Below are positions 10,048 through 18,832 of a stretch of DNA of 64,000 nucleotides, piece by piece (position 1 is the first letter of the stretch; each line of letters opens with the position of its first letter). The notes below the pieces were generated by a model. It worked only from the letters and a program-made list of their open reading frames with translations, had not been told where the DNA came from and ran no database searches. A program made the position numbers and the translations under genes. Source of the stretch: Palsa-506 sp963707065 (GTDB taxonomy: Bacteria > Actinomycetota > Actinomycetes > Streptosporangiales > Streptosporangiaceae); assembly GCA_963707065.1 (NCBI GenBank), contig CAVPPJ010000013.1:574207-638206 (forward strand). Direction: 5' to 3'.

Positions 10048-10605
10048 CTACGGCTTGCTGACCGGGAGACTGACCATTAGCACATCACAGACGGGCGAGG
10101 CCGGGCCAGTGCGGGTTCGGGCTACCTTGCGCCAGCCCCAGGAGCGGAGGGCGCTCTGCGCCGGGGTCACTGCGGGCAGCACAGTGAGCGTAGCCCGTTC
10201 CTCGGGCCGCCCGGCGAGGATGAGGTCATGCAGGGCCCGGGCGATGCCCTGCCGCCGCCAGGACGCGCGCACCAGCAGGTCGGCCAGCGCGAAAGTGCGG
10301 CCCGGGTGCTCGGTGGTGACCTCCTCCGGCAGCGGGGTGGTCAAGTTCCGCCACCAGGAGGTCGAGGGGCGCAGCGGTATCCCGGACGCGTAACCAACCA
10401 GGTAGCCACCATGGCGGGCCTCGGCCAAGACGAAGCCCGGCTGACGGCACTGGATCTTGAACCGGCGCGCGAACGCCTCGGCGTCATCGTCGCGCCCGTA
10501 CGGCGGCTCCGCGTACACCTCAGCGTGCAGGGCTTGCAGCTCGTCAGCGTGCCCGGCGGCCTGCTTCCCGCCGAGCAGCCGGAACGTTAGCTCAGGTGCC
10601 GACAC
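10048..10605 (-). CDS. GNAT-family N-acetyltransferase
   Basis: 185 residues. The acetyl-CoA binding motif A (LLVRASWRRQGIARALHDLI, near residues 110-130) follows a beta-strand (TFALADLLV) as in the GNAT fold, and the C-terminal strand-helix (LRSWGWRKVARTR) is present. The N-terminal half contains EVYAEPPYGRDDDAEAFARRF, a helix seen in a subgroup of actinobacterial GNATs. Transfers an acetyl group from acetyl-CoA to an unknown amine. Cytoplasmic, apparently transcribed alone. Confidence 0.8.
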   Translation of the reverse strand: MSAPELTFRLLGGKQAAGHADELQALHAEVYAEPPYGRDDDAEAFARRFKIQCRQPGFVLAEARHGGYLVGYASGIPLRPSTSWWRNLTTPLPEEVTTEHPGRTFALADLLVRASWRRQGIARALHDLILAGRPEERATLTVLPAVTPAQSALRSWGWRKVARTRTGPASPVCDVLMVSLPVSKP

Positions 10606-10858
10606 GCCACCTCCCCGTGCTCAGCCAAGGTTCCCGGGCGAGCGCTCCCAGGCTGCAGCTCGACCATAGACGGCCCCTGGCGGCCAGGCTGCCCCATGAC
10701 CAGGGACACTGCGGAAGCGAACGCCTTCGTAGCTAGCGACCGTGACGGCGAACCCCGTCACGCCCTGTCACAAAGGCATCCGCCATGGCCGTACTCGGCG
10801 GCGCTATTGCGTGGCTGGGCGGCGCCTGCTAGGCCGACCGCTACCACGTCACCGCCCC
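10606..10858. other. Intergenic, no gene seen
   Basis: About 250 bp upstream of the GNAT gene and ahead of the hydrolase fragment. Codon structure is poor in all frames and no hairpin or repeat was found. It probably includes the GNAT promoter. Confidence 0.4.
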
Positions 10859-11188
10859 GCAGTTCCCGGAGACCTCTTCGTCAAGCACTTCGCGGCCGAC
10901 GTTGACCCGGCCCGGGCCAAGGTGATGCATGCCGTGCAGCAGCCACTTGCCGGTTCCACCTTCAACGACGTGATGGGCGTTCCAGCGTGGAAGTCGCTGC
11001 CGTGCTGGTACCTGGTCGCCACGCAGGACCAGGCGATCCCGCCCGACGCCGAGCGCATGTTCGCCAGCCGCATGGGCGCGACCACCATCGAAGTCCCCTC
11101 CAGCCACGTCGCGATGGTCTCCCACCCAGCCGAAGTGACCCGCCTCATCGAGTCCGCAGCCGAAACCTGCGCCACGACAGAGGCATGA
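10859..11188 (+). pseudogene. Alpha/beta hydrolase, C-terminal fragment
   Basis: Only the C-terminal half of an alpha/beta hydrolase is recognisable: GDLFVKHFAADVD, then a lid-type helix, WKSLPCWYLVATQDQAIPP with the acid residue of the triad, and SSHVAMVSHPAEV with the catalytic His. The N-terminal half with the nucleophile elbow (GxSxG) and oxyanion hole is absent upstream; bases 10,690-10,860 encode nothing similar. The fragment cannot be an active hydrolase. Related full-length proteins in actinomycetes are about 230-270 residues. Confidence 0.6.
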
Positions 11189-11474
11189 CCGGCGGCCCGA
11201 AGGTGAGCTTCGGCAGACCAGCCACCCCCGCCGAGCCGACCGTGGGTGCGCCCCGAGAACGCTGACGTCGTCACGCTGGCCGCGGGGAGCGGTCAGGTGG
11301 CGCCGCCGCTGGCCAGGCAGACAATGGCGGTGATCTCCTGAACTGACGCGGCTCGGCCGGCTGGTGCCCGCGAGGCGGTCTGGCCGGCCGCCTCGCCCCA
11401 CATCTCGGCCGCGGCGCTCGCTGAACTGGCGGGGGGACACACTGAGGCTAGCGAGGAGCGCCAGGGAGGTGCAG

Positions 11475-13025
11475 TTGGCGGGGAATGAGGGTGAAGGGTA
11501 CGGCTCGGTGCGGCTTGCTTCGGCCGCCGGTCGTTGGGTGCTGGCGGTGGCGGTGCTGGGCGAGGCGATGATTCTGCTGGAGGCGACGGTTGTCAACGTG
11601 GCGTTGCCGACGATCGGCCGTGATCTCGGCGCGGGCGTCACGGGGTTGCAGTGGACGCTGAACGGCTACGTGCTTACGCTCGCGGCGCTTGTCCTGGTGG
11701 GCGGTTCGCTCAGCGATATCTACGGCCGGCGTCGCATATTCATCCTGGGGGTGGTGGTCTTCGTGGCCGCGTCGGCGCTTTGCGCGGCCGCCCCGACGAT
11801 CGGGCTGCTCGTTGTTGCCCGGTTCATTCAGGGGATTGGGGGGGCTCTCCTTACACCGGGGAGCCTAGCGATCATCGACGCGGTCTTTCATCCCGATGAT
11901 CGCACCCGGGCGATCGGTGCGTGGGCAGGTCTGGGTGCGGTCGCGGGCGCGATTGGCCCCACCGTCGGCGGGTACCTGACCGACGCGGTGTCGTGGCGCG
12001 CGGTCTTCCTGATCAATCTTCCGCTGGGGGTTTTCGTCGTCATAGCGGCGGTTCTCCATGTGCCAGAGACCCGGGACCCGACGCGTGCTGGCGGCCTGGA
12101 TCTGCGCGGCGCCGCGCTCGCCACGCTGGCCATCGCGGGTGTGTGCTTTGCGCTGATCGAGGCGTCCGGGGGCCTGACACCAGCGGTGATTGCCGCCTCG
12201 GCCGTCGGCCTGGCCGCCGCAGCTGCCTTTGTCGCCGTTGAGCGGCGGGCCAGGAACCCTATGCTTCCACTGGAGTTGTTCCGCTCCCGCCAATTCGCCA
12301 GCGCCAACCTGCTCGCGCTGGTCACCTACGCGGCGCTCGGCGGCGTGATCTTCCTGTTCGTCGCGTTCCTGCAGGTCACACTCGGCTACACGGCACTTCA
12401 AGCCGGTGCCGCCACACTGCCGATCACCTTGCTGCTACTGACCCTGTCCACCCCATCGGGGGCGATCGCCCAGCGAATCGGCCCACGGATACCGCTGACG
12501 ATCGGAGCTGTCCTGGCCGGTGCGGGACTGCTGCTGATGGCACAGATTCACCCCGGCGACAGGTACCTCCCCGCGGTGTTGCCCTCGCTGATCGTATTCG
12601 GGGTCGGTCTCGCCGCGCTGATCACCCCGATCACCGCGACGGTCCTGGCGAGCGTCGATTCACGGCACTCCGGGATCGCTTCCGCCGTTAACAACGCGCT
12701 CTCGCGCCTCGGTCAAATGATCGCGGTTGCCGCCCTTCCCCTGGCCGCGGGGCTTTCCGGCTCCGCCTTCGAGGACCCGGCCGCCATGGCAGCCGGCTTC
12801 CCGGTTGCCATGGCCGTTGCCGCAGGGGCGTGTTTCGTAGCCGCGCTGCTCGCCTGGACCACGATCAGCGACGACGTCCTGAGCCGATCCAGTACGGACA
12901 CCCAGCAAGTACCAATGGAACTGTCGCCGTCCCTCAGGCGGCACTGCCCGGTGGCCGGCACCCCGCTTGCCGTGTCCCTGAATTCCCCGCCTAGTTCCCG
13001 CCCGCCGACGGCCAAGGAGACGTGA
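11475..13025 (+). CDS. MFS drug-efflux transporter, DHA2 (EmrB/QacA, 14-TM) type
   Basis: About 516 residues from the TTG at 11,475, chosen because GGGAGG lies 5 bases upstream; the open frame reaches back to 11,364, and GTG 11,469 or 11,508 are alternatives. Motif A (GGSLSDIYGRRRIF) follows TM2 and motif C (GAIGPTVGGYLTDAVSWRAVF) sits in TM5. 'LLEATVVNVALPTIGRDL' in TM1 is typical of DHA2 exporters. About 14 hydrophobic segments; the last ends near residue 470, followed by a hydrophilic Ser/Pro-rich tail. Proton-driven efflux of hydrophobic or cationic compounds is the family role. No TetR gene adjoins it. Confidence 0.85.
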   Translation: MAGNEGEGYGSVRLASAAGRWVLAVAVLGEAMILLEATVVNVALPTIGRDLGAGVTGLQWTLNGYVLTLAALVLVGGSLSDIYGRRRIFILGVVVFVAASALCAAAPTIGLLVVARFIQGIGGALLTPGSLAIIDAVFHPDDRTRAIGAWAGLGAVAGAIGPTVGGYLTDAVSWRAVFLINLPLGVFVVIAAVLHVPETRDPTRAGGLDLRGAALATLAIAGVCFALIEASGGLTPAVIAASAVGLAAAAAFVAVERRARNPMLPLELFRSRQFASANLLALVTYAALGGVIFLFVAFLQVTLGYTALQAGAATLPITLLLLTLSTPSGAIAQRIGPRIPLTIGAVLAGAGLLLMAQIHPGDRYLPAVLPSLIVFGVGLAALITPITATVLASVDSRHSGIASAVNNALSRLGQMIAVAALPLAAGLSGSAFEDPAAMAAGFPVAMAVAAGACFVAALLAWTTISDDVLSRSSTDTQQVPMELSPSLRRHCPVAGTPLAVSLNSPPSSRPPTAKET

Positions 13026-13138
13026 CTGTCGGCCAGCGGAACCCATCACGGGCCAGCTCTGCATGATGAGCGGGCTCGACATCGCCGTACTCTGGGCAGG
13101 CGCTCGCGTGGATAGCAGCTGAGGGGAACTGATCTTCC

Positions 13139-13534
13139 ATGACCAGGTACGTGATCGGTCCGGACGTCGCCATTCGACTCGCTCACGACGAGGCCGTGAT
13201 TCGCGACGAACATCAGATCCTGGCCCCCGCGCTTCTTCGCTCGCAACTGCTGTCGCTTCTCTACCAGGCAGTACGCCGTGGTGAGATGACCAGGAAGGAT
13301 GCCGAGCGGCAGCTTAACTACGTCCGGGGGCTACGGATCCGGCTGCTCGGAGACCGCGTGCTTCAGAACGTCGCATGGAAGGCCGCTGGCCTGCTCGGGT
13401 GGCCTGACACCTTTGACGCCGAATACATCGCTCTGACCCAGCTTCACGCCGACGCGTTGATCACCCTCGATCGGCAACTCGCCCATGCTGTGAAGGATCT
13501 GGTGAGGGTCGCACCTATCGAGGCGCTGTACTAA
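13139..13534 (+). CDS. PIN-domain (VapC-like) ribonuclease toxin, orphan
   Basis: 131 residues. PIN-fold acidic positions seen: Asp9 (GPDVAI), Asp in WPDTFDAEYIALTQ and Asp in ADALITLDRQLA. The position usually occupied by the second acidic residue (LxxEv) reads RSQLLSLL, so a Gln replaces Glu. From memory, related actinobacterial VapC-like proteins show the same Gln; this was not checked. VapC toxins cut tRNA or rRNA using Mg2+. No antitoxin is recognisable in the 110 bp upstream, so the pair is incomplete or the partner is unusual. GAGGGG lies 12 bases before the ATG. Confidence 0.7.
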   Translation: MTRYVIGPDVAIRLAHDEAVIRDEHQILAPALLRSQLLSLLYQAVRRGEMTRKDAERQLNYVRGLRIRLLGDRVLQNVAWKAAGLLGWPDTFDAEYIALTQLHADALITLDRQLAHAVKDLVRVAPIEALY

Positions 13535-13668
13535 CCGAAGCAGAACTTACGAACGGCACTGCCACGCGAATGTCCTCTCTTCCGCCGGTTGGTGCCACAC
13601 GTGTGTGCCACTCATTTCTTGCCTACGTGTGTGGGATCCAGGACGGGCGGTGCGTGCATGACCGCCAC

Positions 13669-14404
13669 TCAGCGCGCGTCGAGGAACGGCGTGATCAACG
13701 CGAGCACTTCGCGCGGGCCGCCGTGTCACGCCGACGTGCGTGGTCCCGGGGAGCACGGCGAGCTGCGCGTCCGGCAGGAGCCCGAACATCTCCACCACAT
13801 CTGGCAGCGGTGAGAAGTCGCGGTCGCCGAAGATCAGCAGGGTCGGCGCCTGCAGTGATCGCAGCTCGCCGGTCCACCCCGGGAACTCGTGCACCATGGT
13901 CGACGTTTTGGCCGCGAACTCGTCGAAGTGCGCGGGGTCGGGAGCGACCGCGTCGTAGGCGTCGCGCATCGCCTGGAAGTCGGCGGGCGTCGGCATGCGG
14001 TCGTCGTCGAGTGGTGCGCTCTCCCGGCCCGGCGGGCGGTGGGCGTCCGCCGAGGCGGCGATCAGCTTGCCGACCCGGGCGGGCGCGCCGAGCGCGACCG
14101 CGTACGCGACGAGACCGCCGAGGCTGAAACCGAGCAGATCGGCCTCGGCGATCCCCAGCTGGTCGAGCAGCGCGACGACGTCACCGGCCAGCGCCTCGAT
14201 CGTCATCGCGCGGCCGGTGTCGGCGGTGTGCCCGTGGCCCTGCAGCTCCACCGCGATCACCTGCCTGCTCGCGGCAAGGGGTTCGAGCAGCGGCCCGAAA
14301 TTGAGGTCGATGGTCATCAGGCCACCGTGGAGCAGGACCAGTGGCCTTCCACTGCCGCGGATCTCGTAGTAGAGCTGCAGGCCGTTCACCGGTGCGTACG
14401 CCAT
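13669..14404 (-). CDS. Alpha/beta-fold hydrolase, frameshift near C-terminus
   Basis: About 245 residues. Oxyanion HGG (LVLLHGGLM, residues 23-31), nucleophile elbow GFSLGG (near residue 93), acid in LLIFGDRDFSPL and catalytic His in PGTTHVGV. The frame annotated by simple ORF calling runs on to 13,547 with an Arg-rich nonsense tail. A one-base shift near 13,720, in a G/C run, restores EVLALITPFLDAR with a stop at 13,669, the normal end for this family. Family role: ester, haloalkane or peroxide hydrolysis; substrate unknown. The catalytic triad lies before the frameshift, so function may survive. Confidence 0.75.
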
Positions 14405-14568
14405 GACCGGTATGACGGTACGCGGCCCGCGAACTCATCGCCAAGCTCCGCGCATGCCGCAGAGCCGCACGTAGCCGTGACGCGCCGATGCGACTGCTCG
14501 ACGCGAGCGAGGTGTACGACCCGACTTTTATCAAGCTAGCGCCCCCCACCCGCCGTTGTTGATCTTGG

Positions 14569-14654
14569 TTAGGGCCTCGTGGAGGTCGTCGGGAGAGGGT
14601 CAGCGGCGGTGATGACGTGGTCATCGTGCGTCTTCTGGTCAGGTGCCTCTGTCA
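14569..14654 (-). CDS. Possible short ORF or gene remnant
   Basis: An ATG at 14,654 is preceded by a good ribosome site (AAAGGA, 6 bases away) but opens only 28 codons (starts MTEAPDQKTHDDH). A shift to another frame would continue DLHEALTKINNGGWGA. It is not recognised; it could be the stub of a lost gene directly after the truncated methyltransferase. Confidence 0.25.
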
Positions 14655-14679
14655 TTGCTGTCCTTTCGTTCCGGTGGCG

Positions 14680-15219
14680 TCAGCGCGCGGCGAGCGTCGC
14701 GTCAAGATCCCGGTAGACCGGCCAGTTGGCGGCGATGTCAGGGGCGACCGCTGCGATGGCCGCGAGGGCCGCGTCCTGATCTTGCTTGGTGCGCACTTCC
14801 TCCATACCGAAGTACTGCACCAGGGCGAGCGTTCCGCCGGGAACAAGCACGTCAGCGGCCCGCTGCCAGCTGACCTCGGGGTCAACCCAGTGAAACGCAG
14901 ACGCGGAGAACACGGCCCGGAACCGCTCGCGGGGAAGCCGGGCGTCCTCGAACTGAGCGTCCACGAACTCCACGTCTCCGGCACCTTCCAGGTTCTGCCT
15001 GGCCAGCGAAATGAGGCTGGTGCCCGGTTCCAGTGCCGTCACCCGCAGTCCCCGGCCGACCAGGGAACGCGTGAGCTGGCCGCTTCCGCTCCCGACCTCC
15101 AGCACAGGATCACCGCTCCTGATCCCCGCGACCCGGCAAGCCTGATCGATGAGCTCGTCCGGATATGCCGGACGGTGGCGGTGGTAAACGGCTGGCGGCC
15201 GGGCTCGCGTATGCGCCAC
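14680..15219 (-). CDS. Class I SAM-dependent methyltransferase, truncated at both ends
   Basis: 179 residues. SAM-binding motif I is VLEVGSGSGQLTR (residues about 38-50), the acidic ribose contact is in VTALEP, and motif III-like FSASAFHWVD and VLVPGGTLAL follow. Full-length relatives as I know them run about 260-280 residues and begin with a 'FxxxAxLYxRxRP' segment. Here the first dozen residues differ, and the protein stops right after YRDLDATLAAR, before the substrate-binding C-terminal third. The GTG start lies 3 bp after the AbiEi stop, so the two are probably co-transcribed. Activity is doubtful. Confidence 0.65.
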   Translation of the reverse strand: MAHTRARPPAVYHRHRPAYPDELIDQACRVAGIRSGDPVLEVGSGSGQLTRSLVGRGLRVTALEPGTSLISLARQNLEGAGDVEFVDAQFEDARLPRERFRAVFSASAFHWVDPEVSWQRAADVLVPGGTLALVQYFGMEEVRTKQDQDAALAAIAAVAPDIAANWPVYRDLDATLAAR

Positions 15220-15222
15220 CAG

Positions 15223-15815
15223 TCATGCGGATTCCGGCGCTAAGGGAAGCTTGATGCCAAGCGCCCGGCGGATCTGTGTGCGGCCCGGCTGGCGGCTGAC
15301 CGCGCCGCTGAGCCGCGCGCGTGTCGTCAGCCCCCGCTCCAGGGATTCACGGGCTACCTCACGCACCAGGGACGCCTCGCCGGCCCGCGCCAGATCGATC
15401 AGGGTGCGCTCCACCGCGGTGACGAGCACGTCGTCCCAGAGCCGCCGCTCGTCCAGGCCTAGATCCTGGTGATGGAGCCGTATCCCAGGACGGGTGCCGG
15501 TGAAGGAACGCGGAACAGTGAGGTGGATGGCGGACGGCATTGCCGAGGCGAGCCCGTACACGACGAGCGCGCTCTCATGGCTGATGGCGCTGGGGCCTCC
15601 CGCCCACAACGTCGCGGCGATCATGTCACCGTGCGAGTGCGGCGGGTAGCTGACCACGCGGTACACGCCGTGCATCACGCGCTCCAGCGCACCCGAGCCC
15701 ACGTGGTAGGACAACTGGCGGAGCTCAGGCCCGCCTGGGACGCTTCACGCGTCGTGAAGTAGCCGCCATGCCTGATGGCCAGATCATAGAATGACCTGGC
15801 CGCGGTTACCTTCAC
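15223..15815 (-). CDS. AbiEi-family type IV antitoxin-like transcription factor, one frameshift
   Basis: From a GTG at 15,815 the frame encodes FYDLAIRHGGYFTTREASQAGLS, the AbiEi N-terminal winged helix. A missing base near 15,720 then shifts to RQLSYHVGSGALERVMHGVYR and the C-terminal domain (ISHESALVVYGLA, HLTVPRSFTGTRPGIRLHHQ, TAVERTLIDLAR), ending at 15,223. The ORF visible without correction starts at 15,714 and lacks most of the DNA-binding helix. AbiEi proteins repress their own promoter and neutralise the nucleotidyltransferase toxin AbiEii. No AbiEii gene follows; the downstream gene is a methyltransferase piece. Many actinomycetes carry such orphan AbiEi genes. Confidence 0.75.
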
Positions 15816-15817
15816 AG

Positions 15818-15838
15818 AACTTACAATAAACGTAAGTT
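15818..15838. promoter_or_regulatory. Palindromic operator (AACTTAC-N7-GTAAGTT) upstream of AbiEi gene
   Basis: Perfect 7-bp inverted repeat with a 7-bp AT-rich centre, directly upstream of the GTG start of the AbiEi-like gene. AbiEi antitoxins are known to autoregulate by binding inverted repeats at their promoter; position and symmetry fit. Binding is inferred. Confidence 0.55.
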
Positions 15839-15873
15839 TGATTGTTCGCAAAGTTTATCATCAAGAGATGCAA

Positions 15874-15902
15874 TCGAACTCCGGACCTCTTGCATGCCAT
15901 AC
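15874..15902 (-). repeat. tRNA-Ala 3'-half fragment (attachment-site remnant), copy 1
   Basis: 29 bp identical to 50,409-50,437, beginning TCGAACTCCGGACCTCTTGC. On the minus strand it reads as anticodon arm, variable loop and half of the T-arm of a tRNA-Ala(GGC)-like gene. The similarity to the second copy continues weakly for about 100 bp (both contain the CTGCGGC and GTGGCTGG blocks). No complete tRNA is present. Such pieces are left by elements that integrate in tRNA 3' ends. Confidence 0.6.
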
Positions 15903-16457
15903 TCGGCCGCCGCCGGGCGTGGCGGCGTGGCCCTATACGGAGTTCACCTGCGGCTTCTGTGGCTGGGCGTGGTCTGGCGCTGACCGTGCGGGTTTGCGCG
16001 GTGGCCTCGTCGGTCCGGCCATGCCGGACTGCCGCTCGGAATGTCGGAACACCCGGACGTGCTCGTTCTTGACCTGGTCATTCCCGGGCCGGCACGCGGC
16101 CGGCCGCCAGTCCCCGGCACGTTTCGCGGCGAGCGCCGGCACCGTGTTTGCGCCTGCGCCGGCGGTCAGGTCACTCTCACCGGCCGGATCCGGCAGAGCG
16201 GCTACAGCACCGCGCGCTACCGTCGCGGCCCGGCCCGCACGGCGTCGGACACCTTCAGCTCGGGCCGGCGCGGCGGTCACCTGGAAGACCAAGGGGCGTG
16301 CCGGTAAGGTGCCGCCGAACGACTTGCGCAGCCCGGTGACGGAGACGTGCCTGGCTTGCCGCGTGGTACGGCATGCGCCCATGGTTGGAGCCTGACGCAG
16401 GTCAAGGCCGAGCCGGCGCTGTCTGGCGAGTGGTTGTCCACGCCCGGCGGCACAGGC
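15903..16457. other. Intergenic, no convincing gene
   Basis: About 550 bp between the tRNA-like fragment and the glycosyltransferase. ORFs exist on both strands, but none has a ribosome site, recognisable motif or consistent domain. The first 120 bp resemble the sequence beside the second tRNA fragment at 50.4 kb. Confidence 0.4.
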
Positions 16458-17516
16458 TTACGGCACCCCGTGGGCGGTCAGTGCGTTCGCGACCTCTTGC
16501 GTGGTCTGGTCCCAGCCGCGCAGGGTCGACCGCCGCTGTCGTGCGGCGGCCCGTAGCCGGTATCGGTGTCGCTCGTCACCCAGCCAGTCTCCGAGCGCGG
16601 CGGCGAGGGCAGCCGGATCGCCGGGAGGGACCAGCTGGCCGGGCCGGGTGCCATCGGCGGTGGAGCCGAGCGCTTCGGGTAGCCCGCCGACAGCGGCGGC
16701 TATGACGGGTAGGCCGTGGGCGAGCGCTTCGGTGACGGTCATGCCGTAGGCCTCCGACCGGGACGGCGCGACGAGCAGGTCGGCGGTGGTGTATGCGTGG
16801 CTGAGCGCCGCGCCGGTCAGGACGCCGGTGAGCCGGACGCGGTGGCCGTAGCCGAGGCGCGCGATACGGGCCTGCAATTGCTCGACGAAGTCCGGGTCGC
16901 GGTCGAGCGGTCCGGCCAGCACGCAATGCCAGTCCCGCTCAGGAAGGTCGGCGAGCGCCTCGACGAGGAGGTCCTGCCCCTTGTGGCGGCTGAGGACTCC
17001 GACGCAGAACAGGTGGCCGCGGACGGGCCGGGCCGGGGCAGCGACCCGATCGACGCCGGGCCGGGCGACGTGCACCTGGCGGGCCGGGATCGCGTATCGG
17101 GTCAGTACCTGCTGGCGGGTCCATTCGCTGGTAGCGACCACGCCGGTGGCCGCGCGGAGCACGACCCGTTCGGAGCGCTGCACGCTGGCATCATGGTGTG
17201 CGTCGAGGACGGTGGCCGGTGGCATGTGCAGCAGCACTGTCATTCGTATCCGGCCGGTGTGTGGCAGCAACTGCGCGGCGGCCGGCGAGGCGATGAGCCC
17301 GTCGATCAGGACGGTGGCACCGTCGGGGATGGCGGAAACGATGCGGGCCAGGTCGGCGCGGGCGCCCGGGCCGGGTACCGGCCACGCCGCGGCGACGGTC
17401 GTGACCAGCACATCCCATCCGGCCTCGGCCATTCCGGCGCAGACGCGCCGGTCGTAGATGTTGCCGCCGGTAGGCTGGCCGGGATCGTCGAACCCCTCGG
17501 GGGCTATTACATGCAC
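16458..17516 (-). CDS. GT4-family glycosyltransferase
   Basis: 352 residues, GT-B fold. The N-terminal domain has GGNIYDRRVCAGMAEAGWDV (the Gly-rich acceptor-side loop) and TSEWTRQQVLTRY. The C-terminal domain has the donor site HLFCVGVLSRHKGQDLLVEAL, TADLLVAPSRSEAYGMTVTEALAHGLPVIA with the EX7E motif, and GGLPEAL. No signal peptide or membrane helix. It transfers a sugar from a nucleotide-sugar to an unknown acceptor. GTG start; a degenerate copy of this start region and upstream sequence lies at 18,833-18,953. First gene on the left of the 16-28 kb cluster. Confidence 0.85.
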   Translation of the reverse strand: MHVIAPEGFDDPGQPTGGNIYDRRVCAGMAEAGWDVLVTTVAAAWPVPGPGARADLARIVSAIPDGATVLIDGLIASPAAAQLLPHTGRIRMTVLLHMPPATVLDAHHDASVQRSERVVLRAATGVVATSEWTRQQVLTRYAIPARQVHVARPGVDRVAAPARPVRGHLFCVGVLSRHKGQDLLVEALADLPERDWHCVLAGPLDRDPDFVEQLQARIARLGYGHRVRLTGVLTGAALSHAYTTADLLVAPSRSEAYGMTVTEALAHGLPVIAAAVGGLPEALGSTADGTRPGQLVPPGDPAALAAALGDWLGDERHRYRLRAAARQRRSTLRGWDQTTQEVANALTAHGVP

Positions 17517-17594
17517 CCGCTCGATATTCCGGCCCTCCAGAGTACCTGCCGCACCGAGCCAGCTTCCGGCCTGCGGCCGAGCTGAACCTTCCCC
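17473..17594 (-). repeat. GT4 start region and upstream sequence, copy 1 of imperfect direct repeat
   Basis: About 122 bp covering the first 14 codons of the GT4 gene and about 78 bp upstream, matched at roughly 80-85% by 18,833-18,953. Shared blocks include GGCTGGCCGGGATCGTCGAA and CTGCCGCACCGAGCCAGCTT. Confidence 0.7.
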
Positions 17595-17600
17595 GCGGTC

Positions 17601-18284
17601 CTATACCGAAGGTCCAGGGCCGCGGGACCCGGCAGCGAGGAATGCGGTTCCGAAGAACAACTCGGTCCAGGAGGGGTCGGCCAGTTCTTCCTCCATGGCT
17701 ACGCGGATCGCCTCCCACGGACGGCGCATGGTCCACTCATCTATGGCGGCGAAAGGCCGCACAATTGCGGTTCCGAGCTGCGCTAGCCACCCAGGCGTAT
17801 TGTCGGGAACCTTGAGGTCCAGCACGACCCAGCGTCCCCCTCCGGAGAGGGCCGCGGCGCCGTGGGCGATGACCTCTGCGCACTCGGGTACCTGCGACAG
17901 GGCGTACGTGGACAGGATCGCGTCGACCTCGGCTGGGAAGTCGAAGTCGGCCGCGTCGGCTTGCACGAGGCTGATATTGCCCCAGCCGTTCGCCTCTATC
18001 CGGTCCTGGGCCTGGGCGAGCATCGCGTCGGTCAGATCGACGCCGACGATCCGGCCGCCGGGACCGATCGCCTCCTCAATCAGCGGGAAGTTCAGACCCG
18101 TGCCGCAGGCGATATCGATCACGCTGTCACCCGCGCGAAGGCCGAGCGCTTGTACGGCCTGGAGCCGTTGTCCCCGCTGGGGGTAGCCGGGCGCGGGATA
18201 CAGCCGGGAAGTGATGTCGTAGTGCTTCGCCTTCTTGCGGTATGTCTCGATCAGGTGCTCTCGGGTACGGTCGATCTGGCTCAC
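17601..18284 (-). CDS. Class I SAM-dependent methyltransferase (UbiE/COQ5-like)
   Basis: 227 residues from the GTG at 18,284, preceded by GAGGAG 6 bases away; the open frame extends to 18,329. Motif I VIDIACGTGLNF, acidic loop IVGVDLTDAMLAQAQ, motif II DAILSTYALSQVP, and a VVLDLKVPDNTPGWLAQLG region typical of the UbiE/phospholipid methyltransferase group. The C-terminal helix pair (RRPWEAIRVAMEEELA) may contact a lipid or quinone-like substrate. Stops 84 bp before the GT4 start, same strand, probably one transcript with GT4 and the SRPBCC gene. Confidence 0.85.
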   Translation of the reverse strand: MSQIDRTREHLIETYRKKAKHYDITSRLYPAPGYPQRGQRLQAVQALGLRAGDSVIDIACGTGLNFPLIEEAIGPGGRIVGVDLTDAMLAQAQDRIEANGWGNISLVQADAADFDFPAEVDAILSTYALSQVPECAEVIAHGAAALSGGGRWVVLDLKVPDNTPGWLAQLGTAIVRPFAAIDEWTMRRPWEAIRVAMEEELADPSWTELFFGTAFLAAGSRGPGPSV

Positions 18285-18334
18285 GGTGTGCTCCTCGATC
18301 TCGTTAGCGTCGCCGTAGAACCGCGCCACCCCAT

Positions 18335-18802
18335 CTAAGACTCCGCGCCTTCCCGCGCAGCGGACTCGACAGCAGCCTTGATCGCCACCATCTCGAGATC
18401 GCTCACGCGCTGAACTCTGCCTTTGAGACTGCCGGCCGGGATGGCACGCATGATGCCCGCGAGGTCGACCTCAATCCACATCATGGCGTCGGTCTGCTTA
18501 TCGTCCACCGGCTCGAGTTCCATTCCCCAGCGCGCTGCGGAAGTACCCATTGGCCCGGCGAACGCCACATGACTGGGCGCCTCGACAGCGGTCACCCCCT
18601 GGCTCCGGCCGCGGCTCGACCCGAGTATCCCCTTCGCCCGTTGCTCCACCCGCGAGCCGGGCTGAAGCGGACCTCCTCCGCGAACCCGGCATTCGAGAAC
18701 CGTCGGCGCCCACTCCGGCCAGCGTCCGACATCACAGACATACGCCCACACCTCACGGACGCCGCTGGCGATTGTTATGCGGCTCTCGGTTCTGAATGTC
18801 AT
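18335..18802 (-). CDS. SRPBCC (polyketide cyclase/START-like) family protein
   Basis: 155 residues from the ATG at 18,802, which has AGGAG about 10 bases upstream. SRPBCC helix-grip features: RITIASGVREVWAYVCDVGRWPEWAP at the N-terminus, the strand GSRVEQRAKGILG and a long C-terminal helix (VQRVSDLEMVAIKAAVESAA). These proteins hold hydrophobic ligands in a deep cavity; some cyclise or hydrolyse polyketides, others only bind. It sits 50 bp upstream of the methyltransferase on the same strand. Confidence 0.75.
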   Translation of the reverse strand: MTFRTESRITIASGVREVWAYVCDVGRWPEWAPTVLECRVRGGGPLQPGSRVEQRAKGILGSSRGRSQGVTAVEAPSHVAFAGPMGTSAARWGMELEPVDDKQTDAMMWIEVDLAGIMRAIPAGSLKGRVQRVSDLEMVAIKAAVESAAREGAES

Positions 18803-18832
18803 CGGGCGGACGCTCCTCATGCTCGTCAAGTC

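Noticed and set aside
16330..16382. ABC-ATPase start (VTGLRKSFGG) on the minus strand
   Set aside because: Only ten residues resemble the motif; nothing of the P-loop follows.
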